The notes under the pieces: generated by a model | Seen by the model: the letters and a program-made list of their open reading frames with translations, nothing else | The model's database searches: none | What the model was told of the DNA's origin: nothing | Shown here: piece after piece, positions 49,753 to 63,612 of the stretch | Layout: every line of letters begins with the position of its first letter | How positions within the stretch are numbered: position 1 is the stretch's first letter | Program-made: the position numbers and the translations under genes | Assembly (NCBI GenBank): GCA_022605955.1 | Contig: JAKCOZ010000003.1 | Span: 57,846,179 to 57,910,178 of the forward strand | DNA: 64,000 nucleotides | Direction of reading: 5' to 3' | Origin: Rallus limicola | Taxonomy: Eukaryota > Chordata > Aves > Gruiformes > Rallidae

Positions 49753-49819
49753 GGTTACCAGGCGACACTGAGAACCTAGGCCCAAGATGGCGCTCACTGA
49801 CAAACTCCACTGTGATTGG
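49753..49819. promoter_or_regulatory. Promoter-like motif cluster (X-box-like, YY1-like, CCAAT)
   Basis: Within 67 bp lie GGTTACCAGGCGAC (49753-49766), close to the RFX X-box consensus GTNRCC-N-RGYAAC with one mismatch; AAGATGGCGCT (49784-49794), close to the YY1 site AANATGGCGGC found at many start sites; and ATTGG (49815-49819), an inverted CCAAT box. The surrounding 400 bp are GC-richer than the window average. No gene was found adjoining it, so the promoter reading is inference. Confidence 0.35.
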
Positions 49820-49986
49820 CTATAGGCACTGGGTGCATGGGAAGACTGTTGCTAAGCCACCTCTGGTCACCCAGGCTGGGATTTTGCTGGGCTGGCTGTG
49901 ACCCCAAGGAGGGGTCTCAGGCAGTGTCTCTCACCTAGAGTGAGGGGCTGGCAGATTCTTGCACAGTGCAGGGGCAGCGGGACATT

Positions 49987-50012
49987 TTTTAACACTCTGA
50001 AATGTGTTAAAA
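49987..50012. repeat. Perfect 9-bp inverted repeat, 8-nt loop
   Basis: TTTTAACAC (49987-49995) pairs with GTGTTAAAA (50004-50012). It lies in the GC-richer segment downstream of the promoter-like cluster. Confidence 0.85.
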
Positions 50013-50734
50013 GGCCACCACACAGCTGCTTGCCTTCCTGACAGAACAGGACCTCATCACCCTCCTGTGTGGGGGGGGAGGTTCCTGCAGCAGAATGTAT
50101 TTTTTCCTCCAAGCAATGTGGCATGATTTTTCTGTCTGTTGATTCTCACTGCAGGATGGGACTTACAAAAAACCCAACATTAAAAGTTCCAGTGGCAGGT
50201 AGAAAACAACATGGTGTCAAGTGCAGAAATTAGAAGCAATTTAACTGATTCTCATTTCTACAGTTGTCTCCACGTGTAGGTGGATGAGCAGAAAGTCATG
50301 TGGTGATGCGAAATCTCTGCTGTTCTTTCCCCCCCTATTAAAATCACATTCTGTCAGCTCAATCCCTCAGTTCTCAGGAGCAAGTCTTAATTTCCTTTTC
50401 AGAATATAAAATAATCACAACATGAAACTCATTAGCAAAGTTTTAAAAAGGGACTAATCTAAGAAGCATTTACTCCTCTACACACAATTCTTAGTCAATT
50501 TGGAATTAGAGGCAAATGAAAACATTTCTAGAATGGAGAAGAGGTTGTAGCATGCCATTAAATTTGCCTGTGACATTCCAAAGCAGAACCTTGTGCTCAA
50601 TGCGTACAGCTTATCAGAGGCTTATCATTGGAATCCCCACACATGTCTGCAAAAAGAATTGCCATGGATCTATATATGTAACTATGTAAAAACACGTGCA
50701 GGGGGCTGGGAGTCCATTTCCTACAACGTCTAAT

Positions 50735-50986
50735 TGGAGCTGCAATCCTCGAGGTCAAATTCTTGCAGGTAGAGAGTTAACCCCCACAGATTAGGCACTG
50801 AATACCTGGCCTCTAAGCATCTGGCTCCTTCTGTGAAATTCAAAACCCAGAGCTGGGTGCTAAGCCTCCCCCCACTGAGCACATGCAAAGTTAGACCTCT
50901 GAGAAGGGCCATCCAAGAAAGCACATGTAGAGTGGGAGCCACTTGGAGCTGGAAATGCTAATTGCAGGAGCGTGGCCAAATTCTTG
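50735..50986. repeat. Imperfect direct repeat about 210 bp apart
   Basis: TTGGAGCTG, AAT and CAAATTCTTG blocks near 50733-50766 recur in the same order at 50943-50986. The spacing and GC-richer composition suggest a decayed repeat of unknown family. Confidence 0.4.
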
Positions 50987-53900
50987 TCTCCTCTCCAGAG
51001 CAGCGGCATCTGCCCATGTCAGAGCTCCAAATAGAGCCTGACCTTGCCCCCTCCTGCTTGTAGGCAACTCTTGTCAGGTTTCAGTTTTCTTTCTAAAACC
51101 CAGCCAGGATGCTCAAGTGGTGTCAGCATTCATGCATACATCATGCCCTGATGCTGGTAGTAGTGTCCCAGGGGGAGGTACATGGGTGCACAGGCTCCTT
51201 TGTTGGCTGGTGGGCCATCTCCTGCCTCACAGCAGTGCTTCCTCACTACAGATGTCTCAGATGATGTGAATTGGATTTCCATAGCTTTCCCTAGAAATCC
51301 TAACCTCATTGATGACTCTAGCAGCAGGTCTCAGTGCTTCAAGTGTGTACAATGAAAATGGATGGAGTTCTAGCACATCACAAGAACTGACTTCCTGTGG
51401 TCATCCATTCCCTGCTATCATCCTAGATCACTGAGCTTTAATTTGCCTCTTTTGGACATCAGATCTACCATTCTTGCAAACATCTTTCCACCTGTAACTT
51501 GGATTTCACCCACAAGAAACCAAATGCACTGTCTCTGGATCTTGTCCCATTACACAAAAGGATAGTATTCACTGATTATTTGGGACAATCCACCCAAACA
51601 CACAGTGATTTTTTTTAGTTGTCTCTTTGCTAATTTTACAGTTTTCTCTTTTGGCCACAACACACACACTTGTATGGTAACTGCTATTGCTTTTACACTG
51701 GAATATATTTTATGACATGAAACAGGGTTAAGTTAAAGGTAACCTGTCATAAGCTCCAATTTAAAAAGTAACACACATTCAGCAGTGATGTTTGATGTTA
51801 AACACATGTCCTGAAAACACATCACTTCCTGTGAAAAGTATTTCTTTTAGCAATGAAATTAATTTTGGTCAATATTGTCCCTGAAGCTGAAATAAATAAT
51901 AAAAGGACACGGTGAGCTTTTTGAAAAATGTTAATTTCATGTCTATCAATTGAGGTCCATAGGCATCAGTGATAAAATACTGCTCTAAATTGTAGCACTA
52001 AAATATATCTATGGTGACGTTATATTCCTGTTTTTTCCTTTTGCTTTGAGCACCTGCACCAAAATTCTCTATTGTAAAATCAATTGAAGTTAAGCTCAGA
52101 AGGAAAATACAGAGACATAAAACAGAGCAGAAAAATAAGGACTCCCACTAGACCTGAATTACTAAAAATAAAAGTTATCTTAACAAGCCTGAGGCATGGA
52201 ATCAGAATATTGTGTGACCTCTTTTTTTGTATCTGAAAATACTACTTTAAATTTGTAAGTGTTGCCTCATTGGAAAAAAAAATCTTGAAAATGAGTTATG
52301 ATTTACACCCTGCAGAATTGCTATAAATGAGTAATTCAAGAAGCTCCACAGAAACCTCAAACACATAATTCCAAAATAAGTTGCACTGAAATGGAATTTA
52401 GCAAAATATGTTCCCTGACATGTAGCAGAAAGCAGAGCACACATGTCCAGTCACAAGTCAGGAGTCTTATTTCCCAGAGAGAGAGACTGCAGCTTATGCT
52501 ATTGGAAAAAAATAAAATAAATTAGAAAAAAAATATTTTTGTTAAATTAATATCAGTAAAGTACAATTCAATCAAAACCAGGGACAGGCTGTGAAGAAGG
52601 AAGGTGTCCTTATTCAGTTTGCAATAACAAGCCTAAATGGAAAGTGCTGGCAAATTCCTGAAAACTTAGTGCACAGCCAAAAAACAAGCTTCTAAACAGC
52701 TTTGGACACAAGATGCTTTTAGGCAGACCTGCCATCTAGAGAGTGCTCCTTGCCACTGACATGTGTCACTACAATTGGGGAAAGAGATGATCTTTCCATG
52801 AGACAGAGGTTTTAATTTTTCCATAAAATGGCATAAATGGGAAAGTATGTCTTTCCAAAACACGTTTACAACACTTTGGGCAAATTAAATGGTTATAACT
52901 AAAAATTCAGCATCTATTCTGTGGTAGAAGAGACACTTTTTCATTGTTTAATACTTATGCCATTATGAAATAATTTCCAAGCCCTTCTTCTTTAAGCAGC
53001 TTCCTGCTAAAGTCATATCAGTTTAATGCTTTCCACTATTCATATCTGCTAGGCTTTCCTTATCTGGAGGCCCACTCTGACTTAAATGCAATGAAAGAAG
53101 AAAGCAAAGATATGCACAGGATGTCTCTATCTGAAAAAATAGGAGCAGGTAGATAACTTTTATCACACAGCCGGGCACGCAGCCAAATTTTTCAATGCAT
53201 GTAAACAAGCATAAACTTCACTGAAGCTTGCCAATAGAAAACTCAGTAAGAGTCTATCGTTTTCTTCGCTGCAGTACCAGGCTGATATCCTAGGATAAAA
53301 CTTGAATTCCACACGGAAAAAAAAAAAGTATTGAATGAATAAGTGTCTGAAAGAAAATCACAGCCCTGAAACTAAGCTCTTCTTGTTGACTTGATATCTG
53401 AATGAATATTGGCTTTACCCCTAGAAGCTTTAGACAAGGTAACAGATGATGTCCATACACATAACTGTTACTGAAGCTGAAAGACTTCTCTCGCCCTGGA
53501 TGAAATTAAATGATTCTTGAAAAGTAAGGATTAATTTCTCAGTATCACATGGCTAATTTATCTCTAGTAAACTAAAATCACTCTTGCATAGCTGTGACTC
53601 ACTTGGGATAAATGAAGACTTGATCTTGTGTCAAAGCACTTTGACATTGCATCTTATTTCAAGAAGATACAGGCACTTGTATGACTCAAATATCATATGT
53701 CAAACATTCATATATTTTGGCAAGATTACTAAAGAACAAATAGGTAAATATAATATACTCATAATATAAAGGGAAAACCTGTTGCATGATCGTAAGCATA
53801 CAAAGCTTTGAAACAAAGGGGAGAATCATTGCTGAAGTTTTATGTATAAAACATATGAATACCATCATTTCAAATATTTGGGACCTAAGTGAAGCAAGTA

Positions 53901-56900
53901 ATGAATCTCAGTAAAAATTCCTATGTGAGAATTAAAGGCATGTGCTATCTAATAGTTTACTGGGAATCAGGGTAGGAAAATTCTATTTCCGATTATATTA
54001 TTACCAGATATTATTTCTAATATCACAAAAGCTTCCATTAAATGCTGTTTTGACAGAACAATGGAAACAGGACAAGAAATTAGATGTATAGTGTCTCAGT
54101 CTGATTCGGCTTGTAAAAACGGCCACAGCTAAACTGAAATATATAATATAGGATTGTAAGATTTTGGGTTGCCCAGGGCCTCTTGTGCTCAGTGTGCCTC
54201 ATCACCTAAAGTAATAAATGTACAAATTATTTCCACTATTGCAATTGTAATAACTTTACTTAAAACATAGCAAAATATTGGGGGGAAAATACAAATCAAT
54301 TCATAATGCGCTTAATACTGTATTTTCATCTACCATAATATTATCTGAGCAGCATTCATTAGCATCCCTTTCATCTATCTGATATCTGCCTGTTGAAGAT
54401 GCAGAAATAGATGCCTGATGGTCTAGCTCACTAAGTGTCCCAAATAACCTTTATTCTGGCACACAGACGTTTATATGAGCAAAGACCTCATGCGCCTTTA
54501 GGTTTTGAATGCTTCCCCCCATTCACATGGTTGGTTGAGTCAGATTTCCAATACACCGAAGAAAAGCTGGAATGTGCAAGTTTGATAAATTTGACCTGGT
54601 TCCTAGTAGTCTTGTGGTAGATTATTGTTACTCTTTTCTAATTAGAATGCAAAATTAAAACCCTGTGATGATTTGTAGAAACACAGTCATTAAAATTTAC
54701 ACTTTCTCAACCTCTCCAGTGCAAAATGACTGGGCTTGGGAATAAAGCACTGGACTATTCTCATTCTCCCTCCAATTCAGTTTATACAAGATTTTTTTCT
54801 ATTAACATTTTTCACGGGACAAAGACTTCTCTAGTGAATAAAGATTTATATTGTGGTTTCCTAGAATAATCTTTGAGAAGGAAAAGGTATTTCCTCCCTC
54901 ACAAATCCCTCAGTCCATGCACTCACAACAGTGGGTTCTGAATAGGACAAAGAAAAATTAGTGAGGATATGATTACTTTACTAGAAAAAGCCTACTCTCC
55001 TCCCGCGCCAACAAGATATTATAGGTCAAGTCAAGTAAGGTCAAGTGAGTTCTTGTCATGTCCAGGATCCCTGATTTATTCTGTCAGCTGTTCACTGTCA
55101 TGTGGCACGATGGGGTGAGTGTTAATACTGAGATAGTGCAAAGTGACTAGACACGTAGATTTAAACTAGGGTGGCTCATGTTCACTTGAAACACACGCTG
55201 ATTCCTGCTGGGTGATTATGGATGTCATGGGGAGCGTGGGATGAACAGTATATTAGTGCACATAATTTATGTATGGGGTTTTCTTTGCCTTTAAGAATGC
55301 AGCCCCTGCGATGGGAAAGCCCTGTGGGTTCCCCTGAGCTCTGTTATCCCATAACAGACAAGGAGATACAAAGGGAGCAAATGCAGAAGAGCTGGTGTAG
55401 AAAAAAACACTGCCTCTTCTCTTAGCAAGGGGTGTATTACATTCTAGCTCATGTGAGTCTACATTTTTCAGGGACTGCAGCTCACCATCTCCATTGAAAA
55501 TGCTAAGTATGTATGCAGATTTGTAGTAGTGGTGTTATGCAAGCAAATTATGTCATCAGCCCTGCAACTTTTTTCTTTACTTTTATTGGTAGATTTTTAT
55601 TTTTGGCAGTCCTTTTATTAAGGATTAGGCGTATTTGTTTATGCTGATCTTTTTTCACTCCTTTTTTATAAATACACATTTTCTGTGGGCAGAATGCAAA
55701 GCAGAACAGTTGCTGCTGAAAGAGATCTGATGACTATCAGAACATCCTGCACTTTATTTAAAATACTACCTTTTGGTAGTCTCAGATTTTACAGGCATGG
55801 TTATAACAGCTCAGAAGTCAAGGGCCTCACTTTGAGTGGTAGCTGCAGTCATTCATCAGATAAGGAGTATGAGGTACTACAGTTATATGCAATAACTATC
55901 ACTGTCCAAAATTTCTATTTGTTATAGTAAGTGTATATGGGGACAAGACTGTTACATATGCATGCTTTTTTGTGCATTATCTTATGCAAACCAAGAATTT
56001 GATAAAGAGTTCTTTAATAAATGTGATCAAACTCTGGTGTAAAATACCTGGAAACTAGATCACTTAGAAGAAGTCTTATATATTGTGGGCAAAATGATGG
56101 CTCAGGTGAATTCAGTGGTCAAACTTCCATTAACACCACCCCACACAACATTACTCAGCATGAATATGTTATTAAGCAGAGGCTAAATAAGACCGGAATG
56201 AAAATCAGCATATATTCTGTGATATACTACACTTGTCTCTAAATTATACTGATCTGGGCCTGTCCAAAGTCTGTTGTTTCCACTTCCCACAGAGTGTAGT
56301 AGCTTTTGTGCCAAACCCTTAAATGCCTGAGTATGCATTTCTGCATGGCCTTCTGTGGGATCTGTGGCAGAGCACAAGGTTGAGCTGACGCTTTGATAAA
56401 CACACCGAACAAGCATCTGCTCTGTGGAGTAAAGGAAAGGGAGAAGACGTCAAAATAACAGGAAACAGTGCTAAAAATTACATTTCTTTACAGAGTTTGA
56501 TACCAATGAAGCCAAAGAAGCTGAATACTGTCAGGTAAAGCAGATGGGACTTCATGGCTCAGCTGTCTTTCTGGAGACCTAAAAGTATTTCTACTGGTTT
56601 CTCTTAGTAGAATTGAATTTTGTTTTTAATTTCAGGTTCAGGAAAGAATTTCCAGCTTCTATTTCTATTCAGTTCCTGAAATACTCTTTAATTCCTTTCT
56701 TTTGGACTTCAAAACCATTAGATAACACCGTTGCAACTTGGAACCTTGCCCATGGTGGATCAAAAAGCCTGAGACTTTGTGCAAAGTAGCAATGCTGCCA
56801 GGCGCAAAAGGTCATTGCCATTCTAGATTTGAGCTTTGGTAGAGAAAATATTTGATGATTGGTATTTAGTGGCCTTCTTCATGGAAGCCCGTGTTTCCAA

Positions 56901-59900
56901 ATCTGCTTTTATTGCTTATGGCTTTAAACAGCAAAACACTCATACACACACATAACTTCAAGAAACAGTAATTCCAGCACTTTGGGCTGCACTGCTGAAG
57001 TGAGTGGGAGTCTTGCCATTGAATTTTATAGGAGAATTATCAGACCATAAGTGCTCTGCTGGTTCAAGGCCAGTATTTTCTTAGACTTTAGAGGAAGCCA
57101 GATTGGGCCCAATCTCTGCACAGACTCTCCTAGAAAGACCAAAATAAAAACAAATTATACTAAGCAACAGGAATGCACATAGCCTAGAGGAAAGCATTGC
57201 TGAACACAAGAGAAGCTGAGGAAGCATTACTCATTGAAATACCAGTATAGGAGAAAATGGTGGCAGGTTGTTTTCTTCTCCTCCACGACGAGTTTTACGG
57301 ACAGTCAATTTATCCATCTTAGCAAGCAAGCCAATTGGAAGCCAGACAGATGAACAAACCTGCTGCAGAGCCAGGGCTGCAGCCTTCTCCAGCAGAAGGG
57401 GCTTGTGCTGCGCTGGTTAGAGAATGGGCTGTGTGAAATACTTTGTGTGCTAATCATCTGTTTCACACACCTTTCACGGCAAGGAGCCACATCAGCTCCA
57501 GCTACAAGCAGCATAGACAACTTACTTTGGCAGCCTTCAGGAACAGCAGAATGAGCATATCCCTTTTCCTATTTTGGTATGTACTTGCAGCCAGACAGGG
57601 CAAAGGGAGAGGTGAAACCAGGAGGGCCAGCCACTGCTGAGTGCTGGGCCTCTCCCCTCACACCAGGCACCCACACATCACTCCTGCAAGCAACCCAAGC
57701 AGCAATCCAGAAACATCCATGTCTGTCCCTGCAGGGAACAATCTTTCTAGAACAGCAACAGTCAAGTCCTGAGCCAACCTTCTCCTAACACCTCCACAAC
57801 AGCATTTCAGGGAAGTCATTGGGTCCATATTACAGCACTATTTGGCTTAATATAGCTCTGGTCAAACTGTGTTTGGTGCTATGGTACTCCACTCACATTA
57901 AGAAATTCTTCTCATGCTAGGAATTATGTAGACACACATTTTGTCCAATCCATGTATCACTGATATGCACGCAGAGTTTCATGTATTATGTGTGTAACCC
58001 ACTGCAAGTTTTAGTGTAGTATCTACTACATGGATGCATAACCATGGCCAGTGATCAGCATAGTTCTTCTAAACCAGCTAAATCCTATAAGAACACAATC
58101 TCTCAGGTCTAAAGCTGCTGACTGATAAATGTTAACTTAGAAATAAGGTAATCTCTTTTCTTTTTCTTTCCTAGAAAGCATGTTTGTTTGCTTGGCTGTT
58201 TTTTTTTTCCTGTTGTGCTTTAGACAATGCCTCTTTTGGTGAAAACTAGCAGGTATACACTTTGGGTCTGATTATTTAAGAATATTCCAGTTATATGTGT
58301 TGCTACTCTTACTGAAATCGGTATGATTATTTTTTGGAGTGAGATTTATTCTTCTAAAGCCTCAAAATCCAGACCTTTGTTTTTCTCCTATATATCCTTC
58401 AGTGGGATAGCCCATGCTGTGAGAAATTTTTTATACTCTTCTCACTCCATTCAACCACACAATTAGCCAGCTCTTTTAAGCATGCATATCTTTTTATGAA
58501 ATACAAACCATGTACCAAATGCTCTGTTGTTTCAAGCCAATTAAAATCAATGCTCTACGGAGCATATGAACAACTCAGCTACATGAAAGGCACATACCCT
58601 GAATTGCTTACCAGCTCTGGATTGACCAGAGAATGCATTTTAAATGACAATGTCACATGCAGCTTGTGAGTGAGTTAGAAACTATGCCACTATGATGTCT
58701 CTGGAAATAAGTGCAACTGTTTTCCCTAGGCACTTCATGACCTTGTGTGTTGATCTCAGTCCATTTTCCAGGACTGTAAATAAAAGCACTTGGAAAAGCT
58801 TTTCTGTTCACACATTTGTGGTTACGAGGGAGAAGTCATGAATGGAAGCATGGCATCCATCAGGCAAGCACAGCAGGTGGCACAGGACAGACTGCATTAA
58901 GCAGATCCTACAACTGGAACTTCTACAGCATTTTATTATGGCAACAACTGAATATATGTTTATCAAACAACATTAAATAGAAAAAAGTTGTTCCCATGCA
59001 CAGTAGTACAATGGCAAGTTTCCAGTCAGCAGTTTTACTTTTGGCAATACAGAGAAGTCATTTGCTGGGGTCTCCAAACTGCTGAAAATTAGCAATTACT
59101 TTTATCATATCTATCTAGAAGTCCTTCACTGACTCAGTAAGGAACTTTGTTTGGGCCCCTATATACTCCCAGTAGAATTCAGATTTAGTCAAAAGAAACT
59201 TAGACCAGTTAAACTCAACTGATTCATTGATAGTGCTGTAAACATGTGATAAAAGTTACTTTTTTCCCTCTTTTTCAATTTTGTGATGTTTTCTGGTTTC
59301 TCTACCAGCTTCTATTTTTACTGTTCTGTTCAGTGCTATCCATGCTGAATGGCTAAGAAGCAAGAAAAATTACAAAGTGGCTTGATAAATTAGAATTTTT
59401 TTCATATTGTCCATGCTACTGCAGTAGAAAAAAGGCTGCCAGCATAGCATCTGAGTGCTGATCTGAACTAGCTCTAATCCTAAAGGCATAAAGAAGCTTC
59501 AGGAAACCACAGACACTCTATCACTTTCACATTAGGAAAAGAAAACCGTGATGTTGAAAATGACATCTACAGGATAACATATTTGCTAATCATGCTGCCA
59601 CAACAAGGCAGCACTAAGTCCTTGACACCTGTACCTATCAACTCACTAATGGAATTATAGCGAGTGCATCACTATTTTTAAACAAAAAACTTCAACGTGC
59701 CCACTGTTTCCTGGAATCACCTTTAGTAATTTCAGGTGTACAGAAAAGAAGGAAAAGTAAAAGCACAAATAAGTAAATTTGAGACAGCCGTGACTGTTGG
59801 CGAAATTTCTGCTGCTTCCTTCCTGTAATCTTTATAGATTACATGACCTGCACATGGTTCTCTAAAAGATCAGCTCTAACTCTGTATCTATACTTGCAAG

Positions 59901-61789
59901 GCAAAACACTGTCTACTGCAGCCTGCCTTGCAGCTCCCACACAGTTTTGAGAGGCAAAATGAAACACAGGAGATGGGCCCATTCTAATGGTCCCATTTCA
60001 AAGTGCCACAAGCTATTGCTAATTTTTCAAACAGGTACCTTCTTTTTTTCATTATATTGTTCCTTACACTTGGGAACCACTCCCTGCAAGCAATCACAAA
60101 GCTTCCAAGCTGCTCTCCTTTAGATTCCCCTTTAAAATTCTGTTTTATGGTGCTGAAAATGGCAAAGCACTGAGGCTCTGGCTTAGCCCTCTCTTTTCTG
60201 TCCAGCTGCAGCCTGATTTTTTTTCCTGTACTTTTATGCTAAGCCCCTTAAGAAATGAAGGCTTACCCTGATGGTCAGTAGAACTGAGAAATAAGGATTG
60301 CTTTTCCTTTCACAATATCCATTCCCCTTTATACAACATTGAAGGGTTTAATCAAAATACACTATAACCTCACTTCTGTGATCTCTTGTATTCCTTGAGT
60401 ACAAGAGCTCTTCCAAACTCCACATTAGGGAGGCAACTTCTCATGCAGGGTTGAGGAGAATAAGACCAAAAACCCATAGGTTTCAGATATGCTAGAGTAC
60501 CAAAAAATGGACATGCTAAATCTCCAGAGCTTCATACAACAAAAAGTTCATAGTATTTAATACTGGACCACTATTCCTTCTCATCAACAATATAAGAAAA
60601 GCTCAGTATTTTCACCAAGAGTTACTTGCCCTCCGAAGTTGGAGAAGCTTTGCCAGGATGAGAATGAGAAATTACTAAAATAAGCCAGAGAAAAGTCTAA
60701 AAATAATGCAAAGAGAGTGGTAGAGAAAGTGTTCAGAAAGGATCCTTACACACTGCAAAACTAAGGATTTCTTTCCTGTAAACATCTTCCTCTATATTTA
60801 AGACCTTGCTGGCTGGAAACAGATTCTAGCCCTGCAATACAGAATGGAAGGATGATGTAGAATTACAAGACAGAAAAATTGCACTGATGAAAATGCAGAA
60901 TTTTATGAAGGAGTGTAAATAGAAGAGATCTGCCTCTGAATTTGGAGTCTGATACATTTAAATATTTATCATCCTGTGGCATTGCTAACACTTCAGAAAA
61001 GTGGCATTTTATTGCACACTCAGTAACAGGGCAGGGAGGAGGAGTTTGCTGTTAACAACACTGAAGAACGGATATGTCTTTTATCCAGTCATCCAAAGTT
61101 TCCATGGGGTCTCCAAACCACCCCTTGTGATACTGAGGTCCTGTCCATCGGTCTTGTTAGGTTTCTTCGTTCTCTTTTGGAAAGAGAGACTAATAGTAAT
61201 TTTTAATCCCTGCCAAAGATATGTTTTCCTATACAGTCTTTTGAGCTGTCAAATCCTGAGCCAGACCTTTCTATAGTAACAAAGCATTGTAGAAGCCATC
61301 CCTTCTGGAAGCTTGGAAGGACAGAAAGATAGATATGCCAGCGTCTCTCTATTTATACCTTTAAAGCCTATGAGGAGACTGGCGGGGCATGAGGACCATG
61401 GCCAGCTAGGAATTCCTGCAGAGCTAGCATTGCTAGCTACTCTGAACCTAGATTTCTGTGTCTAAGCTAACTGCTACTCAGTGGAAATTACACCTCATAT
61501 CTTTTGCCAACCTTTTGAGACAAATAAATTAAGATATACTGGAAGGTTAAGGGATTATGTGTTTTGTGAATAAATACAGACCGCATGGTGTTTTCAATGA
61601 CTTAGTTAAGCCACAAAAAATAATCCAATAATTGCAATATTTTTAAAAATTCAAATGTTCCATCCTGAAACTACCGGAAACCCGTGGAAGAGGCTACCAA
61701 AACTGCCCGCAGATATGGGCAACCGCATGCAGAGGGCCAGCTGCATGCAATAAAGGCACATATTTTATACTAATAAAAGCAATTTACTA

Positions 61790-63263
61790 TACAAAGAAAC
61801 AATATTTATTTGATCTAAATCTGCATCACATCTGATAAGTATTTGTCGGTACAATGAGTTTTTCCCAAATGAGTCAAACACTTACGTGAAATGTTAATAA
61901 TATGTATAAATACCCAAAAAATCAGATTTGTTTCTGGAAGCTGGGGTGGGAGGGAGAAAAACCCAAACCCTTCTAAACATAAGAATAACATGTTTAAATC
62001 ATGTCTCAACATACAAGAAAACTAAAATATATATTTAATGTGAAACCAAATCTGCTTGTATTTTATTCAGGTTTTTTTTTTAAATTGTTTCTTTAACTTC
62101 CAAAATAGGAACAGCTGTTAGGTAGATCACTAGAAACACTGAAAAGTGTTTTTAACTTTATTTTTAGAGCACTTCTTAATTGTTCCCATGGAAAAATATG
62201 TCCTTTCAGTGCAGATTCAGTGAGAAACTTTCAGCAGATTATTTCTTTTCTTTTTCTCTTGAGCCAAGTTCTTTCTTTCTTTCCTTCTTTTCTTCTTTTT
62301 TGTTTTTCTCTTTACAAACTGAAAGAACTAAATCCTTCTCTGGTGTAACATCAGTATACATCAGGAATTAAATCGCTCTGCTCAGGCCTATCAGATAAAA
62401 CTTTGCAGCTTTGACTATTATCAAGGCTGTCATTGATTGATTTCAATATTTTAAACTGTTGCACAAGCCCAGAGAGTTTCCCTCACTTTAACTGTCTCAC
62501 CTGACACTATTAGCTGATACAGGGTCACACGGTCTTTTCCTTCCTTCCTTGGTTTAGCTTCTCTCCATTTTTCAGTCTCACAGAAGCTGAGGTTGTTTTG
62601 TACTCTCATCTTATCAGTACTCTTCCAGATTCATCTGTGTACTCTTTACTAGTGCAATTTGATAATGCAGCCCAGAGTATTCAGATCTAATTTTGCCATG
62701 GCCCAGTTCTTTGAGCTTGACTCAAAGGGCTTCCCTAAGAGCTTTGGAGCACTTAAGAACCACTCTATCTCCTGGGCTTGGGGCAGTCCTGGTTCTGCAG
62801 CCATGCTCTCATTCTGGTCTGCAAAGAGAGAGAACAGTGAAAGGCTAAATCAAAGCTGTTTTTATGTCTTTTGTATTGAGAAACTTCAGAGAACTTTGAA
62901 TCAAACCTTCAACTGAAAAATATTTCTGATTATTCATTACCAACTTACATTCTTGCTTCATGTGCTCATTTTTTAGATATTCTCTGGCAAAGACGCAGTA
63001 TCTCTGATCTGTTGATTCATAAAGTTCATTGTAGCCTTCATATGTCAAATCTGGTTCAGGTCTGCAGAAGTTTATGCAGGAAAAAACAACATTCTTTTTA
63101 AAGAGGAAATAGAAAAGCTGCAAATGGATGAGTACCTTGTCTCGGCCCCATGAACAGCCATAATCCTTGTGAATAACAACACGTGAAGGAAACTGCTCTT
63201 CAAGTTTGGTCCTAATAATCCAACTGTTCCATGGTCTGCCTTTAACAAGTCCAGAACTAGCTG
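61790..63263 (-). CDS. Candidate spliced coding segment, unrecognised product
   Basis: Open blocks on the minus strand have splice-like boundaries. Block B, 63263-63136, follows the acceptor TTCCCCTTGCATTTGCAG and ends GACAAG|GTACTC. Block C, 63061-62949, follows TTTTTTCCTGC...TTCTGCAG and ends GAAT|GTAAGT. B and C join in phase across a 74-nt gap, and the joined frame includes LLKADHGTVGLLGPNLK, then AVHGAETRPEPDLTYEGYNE and CVFAREYLKNEHMKQE. A possible last exon D starts at 61940 after TCTCCCTCCCACCCCAG, reaches TAA after 16 codons, and has AATAAA at 61813-61808. Against this, the B donor is weak, an alternative frame runs straight through B and C for 501 nt without splicing, and I recognise no family. 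Treat as a hypothesis. Confidence 0.25.
62241..62313. repeat. Polypyrimidine (TTTC/TTC) low-complexity tract
   Basis: C/T-rich stretch with repeated TTTC and TTCTT units, interrupted once by GAGCCAAG near 62262. Confidence 0.85.
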
Positions 63264-63462
63264 CTGCAAATGCAAGGGGAATAACCCAGAAGTAGACAGA
63301 TGGAGGCGTGATGTACTCCTTATGAGAGGTCTCATTCCAGTCCATAATTGTTAGCAGAAATAATAAATAAGATGCTATTTATTACACGATGTAGCATTTT
63401 GTCAACCTAAAGCTTTTTTCTTTTCTTTTTCTGCTTCTTCTTAATTAGTACCTGGCCTTTAC

Positions 63463-63562
63463 CATCTGCTGAAGAGAGATATGATAGCAAACACCAGATT
63501 ATCTTCACCAGTATCTGATACAGCTAACTGTTTCATGTCAGAATTGCCTAAAATGTTTTTCT
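63463..63562 (-). other. Exon-like block, 100 nt, upstream of the candidate gene
   Basis: Preceded by TTTATCATTTCCTTCAG and followed by CAGATG|GTAAAG on the minus strand. One frame is open, including DMKQLAVSDTGEDNLVFAII. It starts in phase 1 and ends in phase 2, which does not match block B (63263-63136), which starts in phase 0. So either an exon is missed, one of the blocks is false, or a frameshift exists. Confidence 0.25.
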
Positions 63563-63612
63563 CTGAAGGAAATGATAAATCACAGCCCTCATTTTTCAGT
63601 ACACGTTCCAAG

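Larger units (their letters stand above)
48861..61789. other. 13 kb with no recognised gene
   Basis: Repeat-poor. Contains a GC-richer promoter-like segment at about 49640-50060 and another GC-richer patch at about 50700-51330. I saw no known domain in any open frame, no CpG island of classical size, and no RNA gene signature. Confidence 0.5.

Noticed and set aside
49414..49779. 121-codon frame overlapping the GC-richer segment
   Set aside because: Longer open frames are expected where GC content rises; no domain and no splice pairing.
62845..63345. Single 166-codon minus-strand frame with a good start context and one hydrophobic segment
   Set aside because: Not adopted as the gene model because the B/C splice pair gives an in-phase alternative in another frame over block B. 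Neither reading has a recognised homologue, so it is noted only as a competitor.
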